Source: Novosphingobium indicum
GTDB lineage: Bacteria; Pseudomonadota; Alphaproteobacteria; Sphingomonadales; Sphingomonadaceae
NCBI RefSeq assembly: GCF_014645195.1
Contig: NZ_BMLK01000004.1
Coordinates: forward strand, 186,001-250,000
Direction of reading: 5' to 3'
DNA: 64,000 nucleotides
Made by a program: the position numbers and the translations under genes. A model generated the notes under the pieces. It did no database searches and was not told where the DNA came from. It was given only the letters and a program-made list of their open reading frames with translations. Of the stretch, positions 58,108-64,000 are shown piece after piece; position 1 is the first letter of the stretch, and each line of letters opens with the position of its first letter.

Positions 58108-58314
58108 ATGACAAGCTATCGTTTCGTCACCCCTCACCGCGCCGGAAAATGGTACCCCGACCTCGAAACCGCGCAGCAGCACGCGTGCGAAATCGGCGCC
58201 GGCTACCTCGACACGCGCACGGGCCGCTTCGTGGCCTATGTGCACACCGAGCTCGAGGTTTGCGAGAAGAGGCAGGCGGTAAAAACTGGCGGCCAGCTCG
58301 AACTGACCGCCTGA
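58108..58314 (+). CDS. Short soluble protein of unknown function
   Basis: 68 residues starting MTSYRFVTPHRAGKWYPDLE, with one Cys in the middle and a Cys near ELEVCEKRQ. No signal or membrane part. Good spacing to a promoter-like AT-rich gap upstream, and a family of similar short sphingomonad proteins is likely. It converges with the peptidase gene, 9 bases apart. Confidence 0.65.
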   Translation: MTSYRFVTPHRAGKWYPDLETAQQHACEIGAGYLDTRTGRFVAYVHTELEVCEKRQAVKTGGQLELTA

Positions 58315-58323
58315 TCTTCCGGA

Positions 58324-60321
58324 TCACTTGATACCGAGCGTTTTCCGCAGGAAGGCATCGCTCTTCGAGAGCAGCGTCGTCCGTGCATCGGCACTGACCA
58401 GGCTGTGAGCCAGTTCCGGAAACTCGATGTACTCCACGGACTTGCCGGCTTCCTTCAGTCGTTTGTCCATGAGCCGCGATTCTTCGACATCCACATTGCG
58501 ATCCTCTTCGCCATGGAAAAGCAGAACCGGTACGGTAATCTTGTCCGCGTGACGGGCCGGTGATCCGGCTTCGATATGCGGCCCCTCGCCGATGAACGCA
58601 CTGGTTAGCTTTTCATCCACGTAGTGCTTGCTCTCTTCCCGCAGCTCTTCGAGATCGGTAACAGGCGCAACGGCCACGATCGCCTTGTAAAGCCCCGGCT
58701 CCGTGACTCCGGATTGCAGTGCCGCATAGCCGCCATACGACCAGCCGATGATCGCGAGCTTGTCTGGTTGGGCGATACCTTCGGAGACCAGCCAGCGCCC
58801 CGCATCATCGATGTCGCCAATGGCCGTACGCCAGGACTGAAAACCGTTCTTCTTGTACCAGTCCGCACCATACCCGGATGATCCCCGGTAATTTGGCTGG
58901 AGTACAGCATAGCCACGCGCAGCGAAGAACTGCACCAGCCAGTCGAAGCCCCACTCGTCGCGCGACGAGGGACCGCCATGCGGCATCACGATGGCGGGAA
59001 GATTTTTCCCGTCGGAACCTACCGGTAAAGTGAGGTAGCCGGGTATCTGCGTGCCGTCCGATGCGGGGAACGTGACGGGCTTCATGGTTGCCAGCGGTAC
59101 GTCTGCCAGTTGAGGACGAAGCGGCATGACCTCGTCCAAGCGATGGGTGGTCTTGTCGAACAGGTAGAATGTTCCCGGCTTCACGTCGCTCGACGCCAGC
59201 AACACCAGCTTGTTCTCATCCTCGCTGGCATCGACCCAGTCGATCTGCGCGAAGCCGGGCAGTGCCTTGACCAGTGCGGACGCCAGCTTCCCCAGTTCAG
59301 GATCGAAATACTCTGCAAACCGCTTGTCGGTTGCATAGCTGGCACCGATGACCCGCTCACTACGGCCGATGCTGATGAGATGATCGATATCCGCATCATC
59401 ACGGCCCAGGATCAGTTTACGCTGCCTGGTGCCGTCGAGCTTGACGCTGTAGACCGCCCGGCGTCCAGCCTCGTTATCGTCGAAGCCATAGACAACGTTC
59501 TGATCAGGATCGACAGAGACGGGATTGAATCCCGTCCACGAGCCATCCGCTGCATCGGTTACAGTCGACAGTTCCAGCCATTCACTGTCGTCGTCGGGCT
59601 TGCGATAGTAGAACTCGACTTTGCCCTGCTGGTACCCGAAGTTGTCGTGCTTCGAGGCGCCCATTATGCGGACGTGTCCGCGGCCGTCGGAAATGAACTG
59701 TGACGAATCAGTGCGCGGTCGCTCAACATTGACCCTACCAAGGCTGTTCACGTCGACACGTTCAACCCCGACCCCCTCCAGCTTGCTGGCAATACGGGTG
59801 CCAGCCGTGCTTTCCGGCACGTACTCGCGCTGCATCAGAATGGTGCCTGGCTTTCCGCCATTCCAGTCGATGACCCCGCCACCGCTCCAGGTAAACCCAA
59901 GCGAGCGTATACCCCCCGTATCGGTTAGAACCTTGGCATGGCCACCGTCGTGATCGAAGACCATCATGCGGCTAAATGTGTACTTGTACCCTTCCCGGTC
60001 GGTGCCCTGGATGAAGACCCGGCAAATCAGGCGATCATCGGTCGGCCATGAACAGTTCGAGATGTCCTGGTCACTGTCGTTTTCGTGCAGCACCCTGATC
60101 GGGGGTTTTCCCGATGCCAGATCGATAACGGATACACCGCTTCCCGAGCCGACAGGCGAAACGATCGCGATGCGATTTCCGGACGGCGACATGCTGATCT
60201 GCCGTGCACTTTCGAGTGCGCCGAAGCGCGCCGCCATATCGTCCGAATCGGCCCCTGATACCGCGGATGCCATACCAGCCACGGCGAGACTGAAAGCCAT
60301 GGCCCTGATCGAAATTGTCAT
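58324..60321 (-). CDS. Secreted S9 family prolyl oligopeptidase-like peptidase
   Basis: 665 residues. N-terminal signal peptide (ends near VSGADSDD), a WD-like beta-propeller (~residues 30-400) and an alpha/beta-hydrolase domain with the triad: Ser in GWSYGGYAAL, Asp in HGEEDRNVDVEES and His in PELAHSLVSA. Members cleave dipeptides or acyl-peptides in the periplasm. ATG 60321 with AGGGGC upstream. Single gene. Confidence 0.93.
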   Translation of the reverse strand: MTISIRAMAFSLAVAGMASAVSGADSDDMAARFGALESARQISMSPSGNRIAIVSPVGSGSGVSVIDLASGKPPIRVLHENDSDQDISNCSWPTDDRLICRVFIQGTDREGYKYTFSRMMVFDHDGGHAKVLTDTGGIRSLGFTWSGGGVIDWNGGKPGTILMQREYVPESTAGTRIASKLEGVGVERVDVNSLGRVNVERPRTDSSQFISDGRGHVRIMGASKHDNFGYQQGKVEFYYRKPDDDSEWLELSTVTDAADGSWTGFNPVSVDPDQNVVYGFDDNEAGRRAVYSVKLDGTRQRKLILGRDDADIDHLISIGRSERVIGASYATDKRFAEYFDPELGKLASALVKALPGFAQIDWVDASEDENKLVLLASSDVKPGTFYLFDKTTHRLDEVMPLRPQLADVPLATMKPVTFPASDGTQIPGYLTLPVGSDGKNLPAIVMPHGGPSSRDEWGFDWLVQFFAARGYAVLQPNYRGSSGYGADWYKKNGFQSWRTAIGDIDDAGRWLVSEGIAQPDKLAIIGWSYGGYAALQSGVTEPGLYKAIVAVAPVTDLEELREESKHYVDEKLTSAFIGEGPHIEAGSPARHADKITVPVLLFHGEEDRNVDVEESRLMDKRLKEAGKSVEYIEFPELAHSLVSADARTTLLSKSDAFLRKTLGIK

Positions 60322-60488
60322 GAATTGCCCCTGTTATGCATAGTCCATCCTAGTGGGGCCAAATTCTGAAATTCAAGCTCGTAGAAAGGGTTACAGCAAT
60401 TTCATCGTGGATGATGGACGCCGAAGTTACGGGGTTCTGAGCGCAACAACATCAAGAGCGCCCTCTTCATCGCCACCCCGGAATGCAA

Positions 60489-61199
60489 TCACCCGGCAGC
60501 CATCGCCCCAATACCCTGCGGCAGTGGCGCGCGTGGAGCTTCTGCAAACACGCTGGGCTTCAGCCAGTTGCCAATGTTCTTCAGCAAACCCGGTTCTCCC
60601 TGCACGACGAGATCGCCTGATCCGATCGCCTCCCGATAGGATCGGTCCCCCATCCAAACGCCGTGCATCGTGCGCACCGTACAGGTGAAATAGACGTCGA
60701 CGTCCTTGCCCGGGTCTGTGATGCACAGATCAACGTTGCAGTCGTTGATCAGCAGCCACCAGTCCTGCTGTTGCTTGAGATCGCGAAACTTGAATTGGAT
60801 GATGCTCCGGTCGCCGATCATCTCGGTGGGATCGACGCTGCGTTCCAGATAGAGCATGAGCAGTTCGACATCGAGGTCCGCATCGATGGTGTTGTGCCGG
60901 GCATAGAGCAGCCCCCACTGGCCGAGCGCAGAGAGCACGGGGAGCAATTCGGTGCATGCCTTGGTCGGCCAGTATTCGTAGGAGCGTTGCCCGTAAATCT
61001 TTCGCCTGACCACCAGCCCCTGTTCTTCAAACGATTTAAGGCGGGCCGTCAGCAGCGCCGGAGAAATGTCACCAAGACCACGTTGCAGCTCGTTGAAGCG
61101 ACGACCGCCCATGACGAGTTCGCGCAAAATCAGGAACGTCCACTTTTCTCCAAGGATTTCCGTAGCCTTGGCAATCGGACAGAACTGGCCGTACTGCAT
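60489..61199 (-). CDS. HxlR family regulator with C-terminal SCP2-like domain
   Basis: About 236 residues. First ~110: HxlR winged helix (CPIAKATEILGEKWTFLILREL, RFNELQRGLGDISPALLTARL). The rest (LERSVDPTEMIGDRSIIQF, DPGKDVDVYFTCTVRTMHGV, VQGEPGLLKNIGNWL) has the SCP2 sterol-carrier-like pattern, a possible lipid or small-molecule sensor. ATG 61199 has GGGAA before it; ATG 61214 is also in frame. It faces the tautomerase gene across a perfect inverted repeat. Confidence 0.88.
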   Translation of the reverse strand: MQYGQFCPIAKATEILGEKWTFLILRELVMGGRRFNELQRGLGDISPALLTARLKSFEEQGLVVRRKIYGQRSYEYWPTKACTELLPVLSALGQWGLLYARHNTIDADLDVELLMLYLERSVDPTEMIGDRSIIQFKFRDLKQQQDWWLLINDCNVDLCITDPGKDVDVYFTCTVRTMHGVWMGDRSYREAIGSGDLVVQGEPGLLKNIGNWLKPSVFAEAPRAPLPQGIGAMAAG

Positions 61200-61244
61200 T
61201 TCCCGCTTCCCCATTTTGTATTGCTGCCCACAACATCACACTTT

Positions 61245-61263
61245 TTGTAGTGCGTTACTACAA
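61245..61263. promoter_or_regulatory. Perfect inverted repeat, candidate HxlR operator
   Basis: TTGTAGT-GCGTT-ACTACAA, 7-base arms with a 5-base spacer, in the divergent HxlR/tautomerase promoter. Related sequences TTTTGTATTG (near 61215) and CTGTAGCG (near 61267) flank it. It is well placed for self-control and control of the tautomerase gene. Confidence 0.65.
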
Positions 61264-61372
61264 CTTCTGTAGCGCTCTCCTTCAAACGGTGAACTAAACT
61301 TAGGGACCATATTCGCGCAAATGTCTCCTCAGCGCCGGACGCCCGGCACCGCAAAAACAGAGGAGACTATCA

Positions 61373-61600
61373 ATGCCGCTCGTAACCATCGACGTGATCA
61401 AGGACGTTTTCACCCCGGAACAGAAGCAGGAAATCATCACCAAGGTGACGGACACCATGGTGTCCATCGAAGGCGAAGCCCTTCGCGGCGTCACCTGGGT
61501 GCGGATTGTGGAAGTCGAACAGGGCGACTGGGGTATCGGCGGGCAGACGCTTCATGCAGCCGACGTCCATGCCATGCAGCGACAGCCTGTCGCAGCCTGA
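61373..61600 (+). CDS. Tautomerase family protein (4-oxalocrotonate tautomerase type)
   Basis: 75 residues. After Met removal the N-terminal Pro ([13 protein letters not shown]) is the general base of the family. Usual length is 60-80. 4-oxalocrotonate tautomerases act in meta-cleavage aromatic pathways, but this family has other members with unrelated roles. ATG 61373 has GAGGAG upstream. Divergent from the HxlR-SCP2 regulator, which likely controls it. Confidence 0.9.
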   Translation: MPLVTIDVIKDVFTPEQKQEIITKVTDTMVSIEGEALRGVTWVRIVEVEQGDWGIGGQTLHAADVHAMQRQPVAA

Positions 61601-61624
61601 CGCATCCGGGAAAACGGACATTCC

Positions 61625-61651
61625 GAAGGGGTCTGCGACGCAGGCCCCTTC
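61625..61651 (+). terminator. Terminator between tautomerase and tgt genes
   Basis: GAAGGGGTCTGC and GCAGGCCCCTTC pair with one T-G wobble around GAC, followed by a T-rich CTTGTTTC. Confidence 0.8.
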
Positions 61652-61667
61652 TTGTTTCGTCCTCGCG

Positions 61668-62792
61668 CTAGCGCAGATAATCCCTGCGAAAATCCGCAGC
61701 AAAGGCAGCAAACCGTTGCTCGGCAATGGCGTCGCGCATGCCCTGCATCAGTTGCTGGTAGAACGAGATGTTATGTTCAGTCAGCAGCATGGCGCCGAGG
61801 ATCTCGCCAGAGCGGATCAGGTGGTGGATATAGGCCCGGCTATAGGTCCCGCAGGTCGGGCACGCGCAGCGCTCGTCGATCGGGCCCGTGTCTTCGGCAT
61901 GGCGGGCGTTGCGCATGTTGAGCGGGCCGTTCCAGGTGAAGGCCTGGCCGTTGCGGCCAGAGCGGGTTGGCAGCACGCAGTCGAACATGTCGACGCCGCG
62001 CTCGACGGCCCCCACGAGGTCGTCGGGCTTGCCGACGCCCATCAGGTAGCGCGGCCGGTCCACCGGCAACTGGCCGGGCGCGAAATCGAGCGTGGCGAAC
62101 ATCGCCTCCTGTCCCTCGCCCACGGCGAGCCCGCCGATGGCGTAGCCGTCGAAGCCGATGTCGGTCAGTGCATCGGCGGAGGTCTTGCGCAAGCCTTGGT
62201 CGAGGGCGCCCTGCTGAATACCGAACAGCGCTGAAGCGTCCGCATGTTCGCCGCCACTATCGAAACCGTCGCGGCTGCGTTTGGCCCATCGCATCGACAT
62301 TTCCATTGACCGGGCGATCACGTCGCGGGGCTGGTCGATCTTCGGACACTCGTCGAAGCACATGACGATGTCCGAGCCGAGCAGGCGCTGGATCTCCATC
62401 GACCGCTCGGGCGTCAGGTGGTGGCGCGAGCCATCGATATGGCTGGCGAAGGTCACGCCTTCCTCGGTGATCTTGCGCAGGTCGGACAGGCTCATCACCT
62501 GATAGCCACCGCTGTCGGTGAGGATCGGGCGATCCCAGTTCATGAACTTGTGCAGCCCGCCCAGCCGCGCGACGCGTTCGGCTCCGGGGCGGAGCATCAG
62601 GTGATAGGTATTGCCCAGGATGATGTCGGCGCCGGTGGCGCGTACATCCTGCGGCTTCATGGCCTTGACGGTGCCTGCTGTGCCCACCGGCATGAAGGCG
62701 GGGGTGCGGATCTCGCCGCGCCGCATGCGAATGGTTCCGGTACGCGCCTTGCCGTCGGTCGCGTGGATCTGAAAGTCGAAACGGGGATTCAT
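61668..62792 (-). CDS. tgt: Queuine tRNA-ribosyltransferase
   Basis: 374 residues, exchanging guanine at the wobble position of tRNAs for Asp, Asn, His and Tyr with preQ1/queuine. Motifs: [18 protein letters not shown], catalytic Asp in [12 protein letters not shown] region, and the zinc site [20 protein letters not shown] 62792. It follows the DUF481 gene by 19 bases in the same direction. Confidence 0.97.
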   Translation of the reverse strand: MNPRFDFQIHATDGKARTGTIRMRRGEIRTPAFMPVGTAGTVKAMKPQDVRATGADIILGNTYHLMLRPGAERVARLGGLHKFMNWDRPILTDSGGYQVMSLSDLRKITEEGVTFASHIDGSRHHLTPERSMEIQRLLGSDIVMCFDECPKIDQPRDVIARSMEMSMRWAKRSRDGFDSGGEHADASALFGIQQGALDQGLRKTSADALTDIGFDGYAIGGLAVGEGQEAMFATLDFAPGQLPVDRPRYLMGVGKPDDLVGAVERGVDMFDCVLPTRSGRNGQAFTWNGPLNMRNARHAEDTGPIDERCACPTCGTYSRAYIHHLIRSGEILGAMLLTEHNISFYQQLMQGMRDAIAEQRFAAFAADFRRDYLR

Positions 62793-62811
62793 GGACCGCC
62801 CGTTAGAGAAA

Positions 62812-63843
62812 TCAGAAGCCGTAGACCAGCGAGAACCGTGAAATCGTGTCGGTCTTGAGCGCGCCGATCGGCGGCGAGGTTTCGTGGGCGATGGAATAGG
62901 ACATCCTGGTCTTCAGTCCCTTCGCCACCCCGACTTCGAGCCCGGTCAGCGAGGTGAAGGTGCTGTCGTCCGATCCCACGTAGCTCGAGGCGGTCTGCGT
63001 CAGCTTGAGCGTTCCGTTCACTTTCCAGTCGAAATCGAACGAAGTCAGTACCGACCACGTCGTTTCCGTCGGATCGGTGACGAAGTCCGTGTGTCGAACC
63101 GCCGGGCCCGCTTCGACCGACAGGTTCATGTTCCGGCGTTTCAGGACCCGGTAGCCCAGACCGCCGGACAGCGAATAGCGATCGTCAATGCCCTGGATAC
63201 GGTTCTTTTCGTACTGGAGCCGGCCATAGGTGAAGAACCCGTCGCGCAACGTGTAGCGCGGCTGATAGCTGGCACCGTACTTCTCACGCGTAATCTTGCC
63301 CGAATCCTTCTGATAATCGGCGTTGAGGAGGACGGTGTGCTCCCAGTCGATCCCCTTGCGATCGAGCTTGAGGGCGCCGGTGAAGCCGAAGTTGCTGGTA
63401 TTGCCCGTCGACCGGAAGGCTCCGAGTTCCAGCTGGCCCGCCCACAGTTCAAGCACGCCGGAATTGCGAATGCGCTCCGTCTCCTCCCTGGTACGCTGCG
63501 CGAGGGCCTGCGCCTTGCGGTCGAGATAGGCGCGCTGCATCGCGCGGATCTCGGCCTTGTCGTAGGGCTGCGTGGCCAGAGCGACCTTCACGACGGCAGC
63601 CAGCATTTCCGAATCGTCGCGGCGTATGGCTTCCTCGATCATCGCCTTCACCGGCCTGGACAGGCTTGGCGGTTCTGCAGCGATGAACGGGACGGGATCG
63701 ATGAAAGGCGGCGCTTCCACACGAAGCGGCCCGACCGGTTCCTCGACCTCAGAGACCACCGGTTCGTCGGGGGCCTGAGCCTGGGCCGGTGCGGCTAGCG
63801 CGGACAGAATGAAAATGGCGAGGACCGGGGGACGCTTCGTCAT
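62812..63843 (-). CDS. DUF481 outer-membrane beta-barrel protein
   Basis: 343 residues. Signal peptide ([21 protein letters not shown]), a ~110-residue N-terminal helical region rich in Arg/Glu ([21 protein letters not shown]), then a DUF481 barrel ([20 protein letters not shown]) ending in an aromatic residue (RFSLVYGF), typical for outer-membrane insertion. The family is described as salt-stress-induced; real role unknown. Upstream of tgt in the same direction. Confidence 0.9.
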   Translation of the reverse strand: MTKRPPVLAIFILSALAAPAQAQAPDEPVVSEVEEPVGPLRVEAPPFIDPVPFIAAEPPSLSRPVKAMIEEAIRRDDSEMLAAVVKVALATQPYDKAEIRAMQRAYLDRKAQALAQRTREETERIRNSGVLELWAGQLELGAFRSTGNTSNFGFTGALKLDRKGIDWEHTVLLNADYQKDSGKITREKYGASYQPRYTLRDGFFTYGRLQYEKNRIQGIDDRYSLSGGLGYRVLKRRNMNLSVEAGPAVRHTDFVTDPTETTWSVLTSFDFDWKVNGTLKLTQTASSYVGSDDSTFTSLTGLEVGVAKGLKTRMSYSIAHETSPPIGALKTDTISRFSLVYGF

Positions 63844-63860
63844 GCGATGGTGTTACCCAG

Positions 63861-64000
63861 TCAGGCGCGCAAGCGCCAGCCGGTCTTGAAGATCCAGGCG
63901 ATCAAACCCACGCAAAATGCGAGGAAAAGCAGAGTCAGCCCTAGCGAAAGCCCGATCGGGAAATCGGATTGACCATAGAAGGTCCAGCGCAGTCCGTTCA
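63861..64000 (-). CDS. Probable ABC-2 type permease, C-terminal end only
   Basis: Only the last 46 codons are in the window; the frame continues through the right edge. They read NGLRWTFYGQSDFPI, then a hydrophobic membrane helix (GLTLLFLAFCVGLIAWIF) and a basic tail KTGWRLRA. This matches the C-terminal end of ABC-2 type export permeases. It ends 17 bases before the DUF481 start; same direction. Confidence 0.6.
   Translation of the reverse strand, partial: NGLRWTFYGQSDFPIGLSLGLTLLFLAFCVGLIAWIFKTGWRLRA

Overview
This is a high-GC stretch of bacterial chromosome. The gene content (NodT-type RND pump, TonB-dependent receptor beside acyl-CoA catabolism genes, DUF4170 and DUF883 small proteins, the yqeY-dnaG-rpoD order) points to an alphaproteobacterium of the Sphingomonadaceae, most like Novosphingobium or Sphingobium. 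That placement is inference from gene families, not from a search. I saw no rRNA, tRNA, CRISPR array or insertion sequence.

Layout. 1-5695: a three-gene RND efflux operon (adaptor cut by the window edge, inner-membrane pump, outer-membrane channel). 5686-36294: a catabolic island. It holds a TonB receptor, an MFS transporter, a DapB-like oxidoreductase, a thiolase, three family III CoA-transferases (one with permuted halves), two AMP-forming acyl-CoA ligases, two amidohydrolases, a DUF2889 protein, a fused double acyl-CoA dehydrogenase, two enoyl-CoA hydratases, an aldehyde dehydrogenase, an SDR, a SnoaL-like protein, an AcuI-like reductase and five regulators (two MarR, two TetR, one IclR). 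Together these look like uptake, CoA activation and beta-oxidation-like breakdown of a hydrophobic carboxylic acid (steroid, terpenoid or aromatic side chain); the substrate cannot be read from the sequence. 36404-46541: housekeeping genes: enolase, a four-gene operon of small envelope/ribosome-associated proteins, DUF4170, greA, and carA-carB with two small overlapping genes between them. 46089-51477: yqeY, dnaG and rpoD. 51601-63843: two secreted proteins of unknown role, rpiB-glyA, nrdR, a TrmJ-like methyltransferase, a GFA protein, rpsD, an S9 peptidase, an HxlR-SCP2 regulator divergent from a tautomerase, tgt and a DUF481 barrel. The right edge cuts what looks like an ABC-2 permease.

The most striking object is in dnaG. 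The primase reading frame is interrupted in frame by a 314-residue intein (46738-47679) with splicing blocks A, B, F and G and two LAGLIDADG-type motifs. It sits immediately before the third zinc ligand of the primase CHC2 zinc ribbon, so primase should have a complete zinc-binding domain only after protein splicing. Removing it leaves a 622-residue primase of normal length and motif order.
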